A stretch of DNA of 64,000 nucleotides from Arthrobacter beigongshangensis (GTDB lineage: Bacteria; Bacillota; Bacilli; Bacillales_A; Planococcaceae), in contig NZ_JADHDX010000005.1 of assembly GCF_016820585.1 (NCBI RefSeq), positions 104,493 to 168,492 of the forward strand. Direction: 5' to 3'. Made by a program: the position numbers and the translations under genes. The notes beneath the pieces were generated by a model. That model made no database searches and was not told where the DNA came from. It saw only the letters and a program-made list of their open reading frames with translations. Positions 9,301 to 19,573 of the stretch are shown in pieces (position 1 is the stretch's first letter; the number at the start of each line of letters is the position of its first letter).

Positions 9301-10011
9301 ATGTTTGCGGATTTGAACCTATTTCTTGCGTTTGGTGCAGGATTTTTGAATTTTATATCTCCTTGCACATTACCGTTATATCCAGCTTTTATATCTTACA
9401 TAACGGGAATGTCGCTTGATGAACTTAAATCAGATAAAAAGAGATTTAGGAAAAGCGGGATCTTACATACAATTTTTTTTCTAATCGGATTTTCAGTAAT
9501 TTTCATCTTTCTCGGTTATAGCTCATCACTTGTCGGTACATTCTTTTATCAGTACCAGGACCTTTTACGACAGATAGGTGCGATTTTCATTGTTATCTTC
9601 GGTTTGATGATTTTAGGTTTCTTCACACCTAAGTTTCTTATGCAGGAGAAAAAATTACAATTTAAAAATCGTCCAGCCGGTTATTTTGGTACGTTCCTCA
9701 TAGGACTTGCATTTGCAGCGGGATGGACCCCATGTACAGGGCCTATCACGGGGGCTGTTTTCATGATGGCGTCTCAAAACCCAGGCTCGGGTGTATGGTA
9801 TATGGGTGCGTACGTTCTTGGATTCGCAATTCCATTTTTCCTTATGTCCCTATTTATAACCCGAGTTTCATGGATACAAAAACACAACCGGGTAATTACG
9901 AAAGTTGGGGGATATATCATGATTGCGATGGGCGTACTGCTCTTCTTTGATGGTTTGACGTATATTATTATTTGGCTAAGTCCTTTTTTTGGCGGTTTTA
10001 TGGGGTTTTGA
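9301..10011 (+). CDS. ccdA: Cytochrome c biogenesis protein CcdA (thiol electron carrier)
   Basis: 236 residues, six predicted membrane helices in two repeats, with FISPCTLPLYPAF near residue 20 and AGWTPCTGP near residue 145 giving the redox cysteine pair. CcdA passes electrons from cytoplasmic thioredoxin to extracytoplasmic thioredoxins such as ResA; a ResA-like protein is encoded at 4714 in the same island. AAAAAGGAG precedes the ATG. No cytochrome c gene is in the cargo, so here the pair more likely maintains reduced thiols for metal proteins (inference). Confidence 0.9.
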   Translation: MFADLNLFLAFGAGFLNFISPCTLPLYPAFISYITGMSLDELKSDKKRFRKSGILHTIFFLIGFSVIFIFLGYSSSLVGTFFYQYQDLLRQIGAIFIVIFGLMILGFFTPKFLMQEKKLQFKNRPAGYFGTFLIGLAFAAGWTPCTGPITGAVFMMASQNPGSGVWYMGAYVLGFAIPFFLMSLFITRVSWIQKHNRVITKVGGYIMIAMGVLLFFDGLTYIIIWLSPFFGGFMGF

Positions 10012-10129
10012 TGTTATTGGAGAAATATAGTGCGAAGTTTTGAAAGGGAAATATCTCGTGGATACTTTTTAGGTGGCTAATCAAACGATAGATTTGTAAT
10101 CGTGTGGGATATGGAAAGGGGATAGATCT

Positions 10130-10942
10130 ATGTTTAATATTCTTGCAATAAATCCGTTTGCATTTTCGCTTGGGTCATTCGGAGTCCGTTGGTACGGGAT
10201 TTTGATAGCACTCGGCATCGTTCTAGCATTTATTGTCGTTCAGAAGGAAATGAAGAAACGTGGCATGCATCCGGATTTTTTGACGGATTTACTTGTGTGG
10301 GCGATTCCAATTTCCATCATCAGTGCACGGATCTATTACGTCATTTTCTCTTGGGATTACTATAAAGAAAATCCAGGGCAAATCATTCAAATTTGGGAGG
10401 GTGGCATCGCCATCCACGGTGCGTTGTTTGGTGCTTTTATTACGACATATATTTACACGAAGCGTCGCGGTGTTTCGTTTTGGAAAACGGCGGACATAGC
10501 AGCTGCTGGACTTCTGATAGGTCAAATAATTGGACGATGGGGCAATTTCATGAACCAAGAAGCGCATGGCGGTCCTGTATCGGAAAAGTTTCTTGAAACG
10601 ACAATCATTCCGGATTGGATCATGAAACAAATGACGATTGAAGGCGTGACATATCATCCTACATTTCTTTACGAATCGCTGTGGAACATTGTGGGGCTTA
10701 TCATCATAATTTTGCTGCGCAGAGGAAACTTGAAGCGTGGCGAAATGTTCTTGTTTTACCTCGTTTGGTATTCCACTGGACGGCTCTTCATCGAAGGGAT
10801 GCGGACGGATAGTTTGTATATCATTGGTGAACTTCGGGCGGCACAACTTGTATCCGTTACGGCTATTGTCGCTTCAATCGTTCTATTTATTATCAGACGT
10901 TATGTTCGGAAAGTGAATGTGAATTATCGGGATGAATACTAG
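10130..10942 (+). CDS. lgt: Prolipoprotein diacylglyceryl transferase
   Basis: 270 residues, multi-helix membrane protein with the Lgt signature [16 protein letters not shown] and the LGIRWYG-like opening [14 protein letters not shown]. Lgt attaches diacylglycerol to the lipobox cysteine of prelipoproteins. Every host should have its own copy, so this is an additional, cargo-borne Lgt. The island encodes at least four lipoproteins (7547, 29904, 30647, 35135) that could be its clients. It has its own upstream site (AAAGGGGA) and a 118-bp gap after ccdA. Confidence 0.95.
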   Translation: MFNILAINPFAFSLGSFGVRWYGILIALGIVLAFIVVQKEMKKRGMHPDFLTDLLVWAIPISIISARIYYVIFSWDYYKENPGQIIQIWEGGIAIHGALFGAFITTYIYTKRRGVSFWKTADIAAAGLLIGQIIGRWGNFMNQEAHGGPVSEKFLETTIIPDWIMKQMTIEGVTYHPTFLYESLWNIVGLIIIILLRRGNLKRGEMFLFYLVWYSTGRLFIEGMRTDSLYIIGELRAAQLVSVTAIVASIVLFIIRRYVRKVNVNYRDEY

Positions 10943-10983
10943 GGGACTATTGCCAGGTAAATAGAATTTGGAGGCAGATATTT

Positions 10984-12699
10984 ATGTTTCGCTTATTAGA
11001 TAATTGGTCGATAAGGCTGAAGCTTTTTATCAGCACGACAATCATTTTAATAGTTTCATTCGCTATATTAGGTTATCAACAAGCGAATAATGTGATATCC
11101 ATTATCGAGGGAGAAGCGCTGGAAAAGGCTCAATCTGATTTGCAAATGGGATTAGCAGTTATTGATTATAAATATCCTGGTGAGTGGAAATTGGAAGGAG
11201 AGAATTTATTTAAGGGATCAGTAGTAATGAATAATAATTTCGAGATTGTTGATTTAATTGAAGAATTAACGAACGGAGATACAGCGACATTATTCGCAGG
11301 TAATACGAGTATCACATCTAGCGAGATGTCCGCGGGCGAACGAGGAATTGGGACTAAAGCTATAAAAAAAGTTGCAGATCAAGTATTGACTAAAGGCGAA
11401 ATATTCCACATAAAGGCCGAAGTACTTGGTCATACTCACCAAACGGTATATGCACCATTAAAAAATGGAAGTGGTGAAATTGTTGGAATTTGGGCTGTTG
11501 GTGCCCCTGATGCATCAATCCGTATTCAAGAAATAAAGAATGCAACTGCTTTAAGTGTCTTCATTTCAACAGTGCTTATTTTAATTGTTTCACTCATTAT
11601 TTATTATTTATTGACGAGGCCAATTATAAATCGAATTAAGCTTGCGTCTACTTCACTTGTAAGAGTGGCAGATGGGGATTTATCTTATAAATTACAGGAA
11701 TCTACGAGCAATGATGAGACTGCTGTTTTATTGAACGCGGTGAATCGAATGATTGCTCAATTAAAGTTTTTGCTGGATCAAACAAAAAAGGTGTCTATGC
11801 AAGTGGCTAGTTCTTCAGAACAATTAACGGCCAGTACATATGAAAATACGAGGGCTGTGGAACAAATAACCGCAACTTCAGAAGCAGTAGTGAAAGGAGA
11901 GCAAGAGCAACTGAGGAATGTTGAAGAAGCCATTTCCATTGTCGCGACTATGTCGGATGGGATTGACCAATCGATTACGAAGAGTGAAGAAGTGGCGACA
12001 TTGGCTCAAGAAGTTTCAGTTGCTTCATCAAAGGGGATGGAGGCAATCGGAATTGTGCTCAATCATATGGAGGGAATCGACAGCAACGTTGCAGAAACAT
12101 CTATTATTATTAAAAACTTGAACGAGCGATCCCAAGAAATCAACGATATTATTTCAATTATTACAGGTATTGCGAGCCAAACGAATTTGCTTGCACTAAA
12201 TGCAGCTATCGAGTCAGCACGCGCGGGCGAAATGGGGAAAGGTTTTGCAGTCGTGGCTGATGAAGTGCGTAAACTTGCTGAACAATCATCGCAATCATCA
12301 GAGAGGATTGCCCATCTAATTATTGAGATTCAAAGGGAAACAGAAGAGGCAGTGAACTCAATGGCAATCGGAACGAACAAGACAAAAGCCGGAATGATTG
12401 AAACCGAGCAGGCGAATAACATGTTTATCCAGGTGAATGCATCCATTGCAGATGTAACACCGAAAACAGCGGAAGTTTCACGCTATATTCAAGAGATGGC
12501 TAGGCAAAGTAAACAATTGGTGCAGTTAATCGAAATGATTGGTGCCAAGGCGAATGATGGAATTATAATCAGTCAACAAAACAACACTGCGACAGAAGAA
12601 CAATTTGCTGTGATGAAAGAAATTGCTTCCTCTGCAACAAACTTATCTCAGCTGTCAGAAATGATGACGCAAACGTTTGAGAATTTTAAGACAGAGTAG
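10984..12699 (+). CDS. Methyl-accepting chemotaxis protein
   Basis: 571 residues: membrane helix at about 12-32, an extracytoplasmic Cache-like sensor region to about 195 (with [12 protein letters not shown] and [14 protein letters not shown]), a second helix, HAMP, and a long coiled-coil signalling domain whose hairpin tip reads [20 protein letters not shown] followed by [18 protein letters not shown]. These are the most conserved residues of MCPs and contact CheA/CheW. GGAGG lies upstream of the ATG. An MCP in a metal island suggests chemotaxis away from metal or toward a nutrient, which the sequence cannot decide. It ends the rightward cluster that starts at 5471. Confidence 0.95.
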   Translation: MFRLLDNWSIRLKLFISTTIILIVSFAILGYQQANNVISIIEGEALEKAQSDLQMGLAVIDYKYPGEWKLEGENLFKGSVVMNNNFEIVDLIEELTNGDTATLFAGNTSITSSEMSAGERGIGTKAIKKVADQVLTKGEIFHIKAEVLGHTHQTVYAPLKNGSGEIVGIWAVGAPDASIRIQEIKNATALSVFISTVLILIVSLIIYYLLTRPIINRIKLASTSLVRVADGDLSYKLQESTSNDETAVLLNAVNRMIAQLKFLLDQTKKVSMQVASSSEQLTASTYENTRAVEQITATSEAVVKGEQEQLRNVEEAISIVATMSDGIDQSITKSEEVATLAQEVSVASSKGMEAIGIVLNHMEGIDSNVAETSIIIKNLNERSQEINDIISIITGIASQTNLLALNAAIESARAGEMGKGFAVVADEVRKLAEQSSQSSERIAHLIIEIQRETEEAVNSMAIGTNKTKAGMIETEQANNMFIQVNASIADVTPKTAEVSRYIQEMARQSKQLVQLIEMIGAKANDGIIISQQNNTATEEQFAVMKEIASSATNLSQLSEMMTQTFENFKTE

Positions 12700-12814
12700 G
12701 TAAGAGCGACAGACACATTTGTAATCACGGAATTTTTACCCAACATTATTGTTGCAGTGTTGGTATTAAATATGAATTGAATCCATTTATGCAACACAAT
12801 TGTTTATAAAGCAT

Positions 12815-12852
12815 ACAAAAACTCCATGGAGAATTTTCCTTGGAGTTTTTGT
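12815..12852. terminator. Bidirectional terminator between the chemoreceptor and cadA
   Basis: A perfect 12-bp stem (12815-12826 with 12841-12852) containing A and T runs on its outer ends lies between two converging genes. The rest of the 12700-12987 gap shows no gene. Confidence 0.8.
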
Positions 12853-12987
12853 GCCTGAAAAAGTTATTCAATTATCATCACTACATCAAAGTTTCAATAA
12901 CCGTGCATTAATCGCAAAATAACGTTTAAAATAACTCCTTAAGTGACAATGGATGTATGGACACAAGTAGAATTAGTTTGTAATTTA

Positions 12988-15096
12988 TTAATACTTAGAA
13001 CGCATTAATCGAAGAGAATTCAGTACAACAATGACAGTAGCACCCATATCCGCAAAAATCGCCATCCATAACGTTAACCAACCTGGAATAATCAGCAGTA
13101 GGGCTATTAATTTAAGACCTAATGCGAATGAAACATTCTGCAAAATAATGTTTAGCGTTTTGCGGCTTAGACTGATGGTATAAGGCAACTTTTCTAAGTC
13201 GTCAGCCATTAGAGCAATGTCAGCGGTTTCCAGTGCAGTATCAGTACCAGCGCCACCCATCGCAATCCCTACAGTTGCACTGGCTAAGGCAGGTGCATCA
13301 TTGACACCGTCACCGACCATGGCAACATTTCCGTATTGGTTGCGGAGAGACTTGATTGTATCCAATTTATCTTGTGGCATCAATTCAGCTTTAACTTCAG
13401 AAAGGCTAAGTTGGCTACCAATGGCAGTTGCCGTAGCCAGATTATCTCCAGTGAGCATAATCGTTTTTTGTATACCTAATTGATATAACTTCTGTATAAT
13501 CGTCAAGCTACTTTGTCGAACCTGATCTGCGACTGCGATCAAGCCTTTCACATCATTACCGATGCCTAACAACATCACTGTTTTACCTTCTTTTTGAAGT
13601 GTTTCAATCTGGTGTTCGTATTGTTCGGGCAGGGATAACAATTCCCTGAACATATTAGGGCTCCCGATATGGACAAGATCATTGTTAATAGTTGCTTTTG
13701 CACCTTTACCCGTTATTGATTGAAAATCATCAATAGGAACTAATTTCAAATTTTGTTTTTCGGCATCTCTGATGATAGCAGAAGCTAATGGATGCTGCGA
13801 GAATTTTTCAATAGATGCTGAGATACGAAGAATTTCATCGGTACTCATATCTGTCAATTGAACGATATCCGTTACTTCTGGCGTACCTTGTGTCAATGTT
13901 CCTGTCTTATCAAACGCCACCACTTTTAAACGTCCCGTTTCTTCCAAATGGATACCGCCTTTTATGAGAACGCCATTTCGTGCAGCATTTCCAATTGCCG
14001 TCACAATTGCAACAGGGGTTGAAATTACTAACGCACAAGGACAACCGACAACCAGAACCGCAAGACCTCTATAAATCCATTCGTTCCAGACACCACCGAA
14101 AAATAGAGGTGGCACTACAACAATCAAGAGGGAAATGATCAATATGGCAGGTGTATAGTACTTCGCAAATTTATCCACAAATTGTTGGGAAGGTGCCTTT
14201 TCTGCTTGAGCTTCTTCGACTAAGTGGATAATCTTGGCGATTGTAGTATCTTCTACTCGTTTTGTTACTCGTACTTCTAGGGAACCTTCTTCGTTAATTG
14301 TTCCCGCAAATACCTCGTTACCGAGAGTTTTATGGACGGGAACAGATTCACCTGTAATGGCTGCCTGGTTGATGGAAGAATCACCTTTTACAACCTCTCC
14401 ATCCATCGCAATCTTTTGACCAGGCTTAATGATCATAATGTCATTAATTAGAATATCATTTACGTCAATTTCGAACTCATTGTTACCGCGTCGAATGGTA
14501 GCTGTGCTTGGGGCGATATCCATTAGAGAACGAATTGAATTACGCGCTTTGTCCATCGAATAACCTTCGAGAGCTTCACTTATAGCAAAAAGGAAGACAA
14601 CAAGGGCACCTTCGCCCCACTCGCCGATAATAGCAGCTCCAATAACAGCAATTGTCATAAGGGTATTCATATCGAACTGCAATTTAGTTAGATTTACCAA
14701 TCCAACCTTGAATAGACTATACCCTCCAACGAGAATGGCTGAAGCAAAGAGAACGATAGCTAGTATACTTTCTTCTCCCTTATAAAATGAAGCTATATAG
14801 CCAAGAATTAGCAGGAATAGGGATACAACGGTCGTCTGATTCTCCCGTTTTTTCCAGAATGGCTCTTTCACTTCAACAATTCGTTGCTTTTCAGGATAAA
14901 CCTTGATTCCATCAAAGGCTCCAGCCTTTTCTAATTGTTCTACGGATGCATCTCCTAACACAGTTATTTTTGACGCACCGAAATTCAATTGTACATCGTC
15001 AACTGTCTTTATCTCACGAATGTTTTTTTCAAACTTTGCAGCACAATTGGTACAAGATAGGCCTTGCAGTCTATAAACATTTTTGTCTGAACTCAT
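12988..15096 (-). CDS. cadA: Cadmium/zinc-exporting P1B-type ATPase
   Basis: About 702 residues. N-terminal heavy-metal-associated domain with [14 protein letters not shown] (CxxC), then membrane helices, actuator motif TGES, the ion-site motif CPC in [12 protein letters not shown], the phosphorylation site DKTGTLTQG, the HP motif SQHPLA and the hinge [15 protein letters not shown] single HMA domain and CPC place it with Cd/Zn/Pb exporters. Its start overlaps the stop of cadC in an ATGA; an alternative ATG lies 9 bp upstream but touches the AAGAAGG site. Expression should be controlled by CadC. Confidence 0.93.
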   Translation of the reverse strand: MSSDKNVYRLQGLSCTNCAAKFEKNIREIKTVDDVQLNFGASKITVLGDASVEQLEKAGAFDGIKVYPEKQRIVEVKEPFWKKRENQTTVVSLFLLILGYIASFYKGEESILAIVLFASAILVGGYSLFKVGLVNLTKLQFDMNTLMTIAVIGAAIIGEWGEGALVVFLFAISEALEGYSMDKARNSIRSLMDIAPSTATIRRGNNEFEIDVNDILINDIMIIKPGQKIAMDGEVVKGDSSINQAAITGESVPVHKTLGNEVFAGTINEEGSLEVRVTKRVEDTTIAKIIHLVEEAQAEKAPSQQFVDKFAKYYTPAILIISLLIVVVPPLFFGGVWNEWIYRGLAVLVVGCPCALVISTPVAIVTAIGNAARNGVLIKGGIHLEETGRLKVVAFDKTGTLTQGTPEVTDIVQLTDMSTDEILRISASIEKFSQHPLASAIIRDAEKQNLKLVPIDDFQSITGKGAKATINNDLVHIGSPNMFRELLSLPEQYEHQIETLQKEGKTVMLLGIGNDVKGLIAVADQVRQSSLTIIQKLYQLGIQKTIMLTGDNLATATAIGSQLSLSEVKAELMPQDKLDTIKSLRNQYGNVAMVGDGVNDAPALASATVGIAMGGAGTDTALETADIALMADDLEKLPYTISLSRKTLNIILQNVSFALGLKLIALLLIIPGWLTLWMAIFADMGATVIVVLNSLRLMRSKY

Positions 15097-15479
15097 TTGT
15101 GCCATCCTTCTTTCGAATGCGCGAGCGCAATATTCACCAATTGATGGACGTGTTCGTCAACCAAGGAATAAAAGACAAGCTTTCCTTTTTTCTTGGAAGC
15201 AGCAATTCCCATATCGCGTAAATAACGCAAATGGTGGGAGGCGTTTGCATTGGATGTCTTCAAGACATTGGCAACATCACAGACACACATTTCCTCTTCT
15301 AGTGTAAGCGCATAGGCGACTTTCAAGCGATTGGCATCTGCAAGGGCTTTAAATAGTAATTCGACACCACTGATTTCGTCTATCCGCTCGTTGACGCGTT
15401 TAACGACTGCTTCGTTGTAACAAAATGTTTCACATGTATCTGTTGCAGTAGAGCCAATTATTTCTTTGATTTTTTCCAT
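15093..15479 (-). CDS. cadC: ArsR/SmtB-family metal repressor
   Basis: 128 residues. It carries N-terminal cysteines (TCETFC), the alpha-3 CVCDVA pair and a winged helix [16 protein letters not shown], which matches CadC, where the N-terminal and CxC cysteines form the Cd/Pb/Bi site. A C-terminal VDEHVHQLV segment matches the second (zinc) site of the family. CadC represses its own cad operon and releases DNA when Cd, Pb or Zn binds. It is cotranscribed with cadA (4-bp overlap) and has a candidate operator directly upstream. Confidence 0.93.
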   Translation of the reverse strand: MEKIKEIIGSTATDTCETFCYNEAVVKRVNERIDEISGVELLFKALADANRLKVAYALTLEEEMCVCDVANVLKTSNANASHHLRYLRDMGIAASKKKGKLVFYSLVDEHVHQLVNIALAHSKEGWHK

Positions 15480-15495
15480 TATCCCTTCACCTCAT

Positions 15496-15511
15496 TCAAA
15501 TATTCATTTGA
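15496..15511. promoter_or_regulatory. Candidate CadC operator
   Basis: TCAAATATTCATTTGA is a nearly perfect 16-bp palindrome 17 bp upstream of the cadC start. ArsR-family CadC sites are AT-rich imperfect palindromes of this type, built around TCAAATA. A further ATATTCAAATG half-site lies near 15551-15561. Confidence 0.6.
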
Positions 15512-15645
15512 TTATACTTATCATATTCAACAGTTGAAAAATTGTCAATTATAATATTCAAATGGCTGTTTTAATGAGTGGCTTTTCTGTTACAATAAAT
15601 TTGAATTAAAAAGTATCGCCATCGCTTTAGAGAGGAAGAGAAGAA

Positions 15646-16188
15646 ATGAAGAGGATTATTAGTGCAACACTTATTTTGTTGTTCGCATATACAAGCACTG
15701 TCTCTGCACATACCGGTTTAACGAGTTCATCACCGGCTAATGGGGAAGAAGTGGCTGAAGAAGTCTATGAAATTGTAATGGAATTTAATTCGAAAATCGA
15801 ATCGACAAGTACAGTGAAAGTCTTTAATGAAATCAAAGAGGAAATCATCATCGGTAATACGCAAGTGACTGATAACGTGATGACAGGTGGTTTCATGTCG
15901 CCGTTAGAGAATGGTACATACACAGTGGAATGGAAGATTATTGGTGCGGATGGCCACCCAATCGAGGGAACTTATTCATTCATAGTAAATCAAGAAGAAT
16001 TAGAGGATCCGTCAAAATCCGAAGAATCTCGAGAAACACCTGCTGAGCCTATTGAAGACCCAGTAGAGCAGCTAGTTGAAGTTCCATCAAAAGTAGCTTC
16101 AAATGATGTCCTTGTTGTCATCCTTGTCGCTTTGTTTACGATAGCTGGCGGATTTTTTGGCTGGATCATAGGAAGAAGGCACAAGTAA
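15646..16188 (+). CDS. copC: CopC-domain copper-binding protein, membrane anchored
   Basis: 180 residues: signal peptide ending ...STVSA, so that the mature protein begins with His (HTGLTSSSPANGE), the residue that completes the Cu(II) site in CopC. A beta-barrel with DGHPIEGTYSF follows, then a Glu/Pro/Ser-rich linker and a C-terminal membrane helix (VLVVILVALFTIAGGFFGWIIG). CopC proteins bind copper outside the membrane and hand it to CopD. The stop is immediately followed by the copD start, so the two are coupled. AGAGAGGAAGAG precedes the ATG. Confidence 0.9.
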   Translation: MKRIISATLILLFAYTSTVSAHTGLTSSSPANGEEVAEEVYEIVMEFNSKIESTSTVKVFNEIKEEIIIGNTQVTDNVMTGGFMSPLENGTYTVEWKIIGADGHPIEGTYSFIVNQEELEDPSKSEESRETPAEPIEDPVEQLVEVPSKVASNDVLVVILVALFTIAGGFFGWIIGRRHK

Positions 16189-17280
16189 ATGATTTGGGTT
16201 TATATTTCTGAAAGTTTATTGTATCTATGTTTTTCACTATTGATGGGCGCATTCATCATTCAATTCATTCCGGAACGGTTGAAACCTGAAATTCGTATTT
16301 CTAAACGGTTAATTCAGTTGGCGGTGTTAGGTGTTGTGTTCTTTTCGGTTGCACCTGTGATCAGGATTATCCTATTTCTTTATGAAGATATCGGTCTGAT
16401 GTTGACTATACAAAATGTTTTAACGGGCTTTGAAGTAGGAAAGGCATGGAATTTCACGGTCATACTTGCAATTTTCTTTTACTTGTTTGTATCGTTGTTC
16501 CCGGTATTGAAAAGCAAAGTACTTTCTGGCATTTCATTGGCTTTCACCATCGTTCTGCTCCTTGCTTTAGGATGGGCGAGTCACGCAGCATCGCTTACCG
16601 AATGGAGTGGATTCATCTATCACTCATTGCACTTTTTAGCTGTTACCATATGGATCGGTATACTCCTTGTCGTCGGTTGGTGTTCAAAAAACCAAGAGAA
16701 TTGGCTTTCTTATTTAAGATGGTTTACCCCTCTGGCAATCATGTGTTTTCTTACGATTGCGGGAACTGGATTATTTCTTATGACATTGGTAATTGATGTA
16801 AACGAATATGCGGACGCATGGATGATACCCTATGGCCAAGCCTTATTAGTGAAGCATCTGACCATCATACCTGTTTTATTTTTTGCTTTTATAAATGGGT
16901 TCTGGATTAAACACAAATTGAAAAAACAAGAGCAAATCAATCCATTACCGTGGCTGAAGTTCGAAAGCGTTCTTCTATTCTTTACGTTCGTTTCGACAGG
17001 GGTACTGGGACAACAGGAACCTCCTCATAGTATCGAGATAACTCTCGCAGGCAACGGTCCTTCAGCTATATTTGATTACTTTTATTCAGGGGTCATTGAA
17101 CCTTCAATGAGTTTGCAATTTGGATTCAATACAATAAATACATTATTTTTCGTAGTGGCGATCATCTTCATGTGGCTGATCGTGTACAGCTTTAGGAAAA
17201 AGACGCCCGCAGTTGTTCCATTTTTCATGGGGATGTTCAGTTTCCTTTCGCTCTATTTTGGATTAATGGCTAGCATTTAA
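16189..17280 (+). CDS. copD: CopD-family copper transport membrane protein
   Basis: 363 residues with about eight or nine hydrophobic helices. Conserved features include GWASHAASLTEW, a His in HSLHFLAVTIWIG and VKHLTIIPVLF, as in the CopD/YcnJ C-terminal domain. The gene starts at the base after the copC stop, with no intergenic DNA. CopC-CopD pairs are thought to bring copper across the membrane, which would supply the cuproenzymes of the island (multicopper oxidase, cupredoxins). The direction of transport is not visible from sequence. Confidence 0.88.
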   Translation: MIWVYISESLLYLCFSLLMGAFIIQFIPERLKPEIRISKRLIQLAVLGVVFFSVAPVIRIILFLYEDIGLMLTIQNVLTGFEVGKAWNFTVILAIFFYLFVSLFPVLKSKVLSGISLAFTIVLLLALGWASHAASLTEWSGFIYHSLHFLAVTIWIGILLVVGWCSKNQENWLSYLRWFTPLAIMCFLTIAGTGLFLMTLVIDVNEYADAWMIPYGQALLVKHLTIIPVLFFAFINGFWIKHKLKKQEQINPLPWLKFESVLLFFTFVSTGVLGQQEPPHSIEITLAGNGPSAIFDYFYSGVIEPSMSLQFGFNTINTLFFVVAIIFMWLIVYSFRKKTPAVVPFFMGMFSFLSLYFGLMASI

Positions 17281-17307
17281 TAATAAATATTAGAGAAGAG
17301 GTATTTT

Positions 17308-17982
17308 ATGAAGCAGAATAAGAATTCAAAGATGAAAATGGCGGTAGTTTTGACACTCGTGGTCGTAGTTATATTGGCAGCAGTCGTCGTATTTAGCAAT
17401 AAACAGGAAGCCTTACCAACTGACATAAAGCAAATCGATATCACTGGGCAGCCCTTACTTGGGGAGAAAGATGCACCTGTCACAGTAGTTGAATTCGGTG
17501 ATTTTAAATGTCCTGCATGTAAAGCGTGGGGTGAAATGATTTATCCGAAATTAGTTAATGATTATATCGAAACAGGTACAGTTAAATTTGCATTTGTAAA
17601 CGTATTATTCCACGGTAAAGAATCTACGTTAGGATCGATTGCCGCTGAATCGGTCTTTAAGCGGAATCCAGGTGTGTATTGGGATTTTCATCAAGCATTG
17701 TTTGATGCACAGCCAACTGAAAATCATGATGCACAATGGATAACTCCAGAAAGAATTCTTGAAATTGCAGTCGGATTGCCTGAGATTGATCAAACACATT
17801 TAAAAGAAGACATGGAACAAGAAGCGACTATGGATAGCGTTAAGCTTGACGAAGATTTAGTAAGAGAAGTTGGCGTATCTTTGACTCCGACCATTGTTAT
17901 AAACGGAAAAATGATGGAGGACCCATTTGATTATGAAGCCATTAAGACGGCAATAGAGCAAGCGACGAAGGATGCAGAATGA
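17308..17982 (+). CDS. bdbD: DsbA-type thiol-disulfide oxidoreductase (BdbD-like)
   Basis: 224 residues with an N-terminal membrane anchor (about 12-30), then a DsbA fold: active site CPAC in FGDFKCPACKAWGE, helical insertion, and cis-Pro segment GVSLTPTIVING. BdbD oxidises exported proteins, forming disulfides, and is reoxidised by BdbC. The next gene (17979) is a BdbC and overlaps by 4 bp. The island therefore encodes both an oxidising pair and a reducing CcdA/ResA set. Confidence 0.92.
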   Translation: MKQNKNSKMKMAVVLTLVVVVILAAVVVFSNKQEALPTDIKQIDITGQPLLGEKDAPVTVVEFGDFKCPACKAWGEMIYPKLVNDYIETGTVKFAFVNVLFHGKESTLGSIAAESVFKRNPGVYWDFHQALFDAQPTENHDAQWITPERILEIAVGLPEIDQTHLKEDMEQEATMDSVKLDEDLVREVGVSLTPTIVINGKMMEDPFDYEAIKTAIEQATKDAE

Positions 17983-18422
17983 TGGAGAATAAAGAAAATA
18001 AATCCAAGCCGCAGGGATTCTTATTATATATTGCATGGGTTGTCTCTTTAATCGCCATGTTCGGAAGCCTGTACTTCAGTGAAATCAAAGGATATATTCC
18101 ATGTGAATTATGTTGGTATCAACGTATTCTTATGTACCCACTTACTTTGATATTGGGGATTGGGACTTTCCAGAATGACATTTCCGTTAAAAAGTTCGTA
18201 CTCCCGTTATCCATAATTGGGGGAAGCATATCGTTCTTGCATTATTTAGAGCAGAAGATACCCGGTTTTGGGGGCATCAAGCCATGCGTAAGCGGTGTGC
18301 CTTGTAGTGCACAGTATATTAATTGGTTCGGGTTCGTTACGATACCATTTTTGGCATTAGTGGCATTTGTGATTATTGCTACCTGTATGTTTTTTATAAA
18401 ATCGAAAAAGTCAGTTGAGTAA
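17979..18422 (+). CDS. bdbC: DsbB-family disulfide oxidoreductase BdbC
   Basis: 147 residues, four membrane helices. First periplasmic-type loop holds CELCWYQRILMYP (CxxC) and the second has KPCVSGVPCSAQYINWFG, the two redox cysteine pairs of DsbB/BdbC. The protein passes electrons from BdbD to menaquinone. The start lies in an overlap with the bdbD stop (GAATGATGG); the second of the two adjacent ATGs is also possible. Confidence 0.92.
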   Translation: MMENKENKSKPQGFLLYIAWVVSLIAMFGSLYFSEIKGYIPCELCWYQRILMYPLTLILGIGTFQNDISVKKFVLPLSIIGGSISFLHYLEQKIPGFGGIKPCVSGVPCSAQYINWFGFVTIPFLALVAFVIIATCMFFIKSKKSVE

Positions 18423-18433
18423 AGAATAGTATT

Positions 18434-18478
18434 AAAGAAGCCAAAAGAAGCCGCAGTTGTCACTCCTCTGGCTTCTTT
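18434..18478 (+). terminator. Terminator after bdbC
   Basis: A 9-bp stem AAAGAAGCC (18434-18442) with GGCTTCTTT (18470-18478) closes a 27-nt loop; it lies 12 bp after the bdbC stop and before the next gene. Confidence 0.5.
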
Positions 18479-18513
18479 GCGTTTGAAAATACTCTTGTTA
18501 GGGGGATAAATTT

Positions 18514-19560
18514 ATGCAGTATGAGGCAATTGTTATAGGGGCTGGTCAAGCTGGACTGGCGATGGGTTATTATTTAAAACAAAGTAATAAGAGGTTTTTA
18601 ATTATTGATAAAGGGCAGGCTTTGGGTGAGGTGTGGAAAAACAGGTATGACTCCTTAAAGTTATTTACACCTAGGATGTATAGTTCATTGCCTGGTCTTA
18701 TCCTAGATGGAGAACAACAGGGGTTTCCCTCAAAAGATGAAATCGCAAATTACATAAAGCACTATACGGAAATATTTGCATTACCTGTTGAATTGAATAC
18801 TGAGGTTATTTCCGTAACAAAAAATGAAGAAGGTTTTTGTGTAGAAACAACAAAAGGAATATTTAACACATCGAATGTTGTGGTTGCCACAGGTCCATTT
18901 CAAAAGAAGCTGATTCCCGCATTTTCGGATTCCTTTAGTAAAAATATCTTACAGCTACATTCATCTGAGTATAAGAATCCTAGTCAACTTAAACAGGGAA
19001 ATGTGCTTATTGTTGGAGGTGGTAATAGTGGCGCTCAAATAGCGGTTGAGTTGTCGGAAGATAAAGATACATATTTGGCTATAAGTAAAAGGCCAAGCTA
19101 TTTCCCATTAACGATTGGTGGAATGAGTGTGTTTTGGTGGTTAGATAAATTGGGAATACTAAAAGTGACGAACAAGTCATTCATCGGGAATTTATTGCAA
19201 AAAAAGGGCGATCCTATCTTCGGTAGTGAATTAAAAAAAGCCATAAAAGATTGGGAAGTTACGTTAAAAGGGAGGGTCGTAAATGGGGGGTACGATCATG
19301 TTGTATTTGAAGATTCAACTACCCTTGAAGTGAAAAATATTATTTGGGCAACTGGATTCCAACAAGATTATGAATGGCTAAATGTGGATGGTGTAGTTGG
19401 TCAGCAGAAAAAGATTAATCACAACAGGGGGATAAGCCCGGTAAAAGGCTTATACTTTTTAGGTTTACCATGGCAATCACGTAGAGGATCTTCATTGCTT
19501 CAGGGAGTAGGGTTTGATGCTAGGTATATAATGAAACATATGAAAAATACAACTACATGA
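18514..19560 (+). CDS. czcO: FAD/NAD(P)-binding oxidoreductase next to czcD
   Basis: 348 residues with two Rossmann motifs, GAGQAGLAMG at residue 8 and GGGNSGAQIA near 169, in the style of flavin-containing monooxygenases and the CzcO family. The WATGF motif (IIWATGFQQDYEW) is also present. In Bacillales such a gene is repeatedly found beside czcD; its exact reaction in metal resistance is not established. TTAGGGGGATAA precedes the ATG and the next gene follows after 13 bp. Confidence 0.82.
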   Translation: MQYEAIVIGAGQAGLAMGYYLKQSNKRFLIIDKGQALGEVWKNRYDSLKLFTPRMYSSLPGLILDGEQQGFPSKDEIANYIKHYTEIFALPVELNTEVISVTKNEEGFCVETTKGIFNTSNVVVATGPFQKKLIPAFSDSFSKNILQLHSSEYKNPSQLKQGNVLIVGGGNSGAQIAVELSEDKDTYLAISKRPSYFPLTIGGMSVFWWLDKLGILKVTNKSFIGNLLQKKGDPIFGSELKKAIKDWEVTLKGRVVNGGYDHVVFEDSTTLEVKNIIWATGFQQDYEWLNVDGVVGQQKKINHNRGISPVKGLYFLGLPWQSRRGSSLLQGVGFDARYIMKHMKNTTT

Positions 19561-19573
19561 AGGGGGCCCTTGA

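Noticed and set aside
10289..10846. 185-codon frame on the minus strand inside lgt
   Set aside because: Lies wholly antisense to a well-conserved gene and shows no family features.
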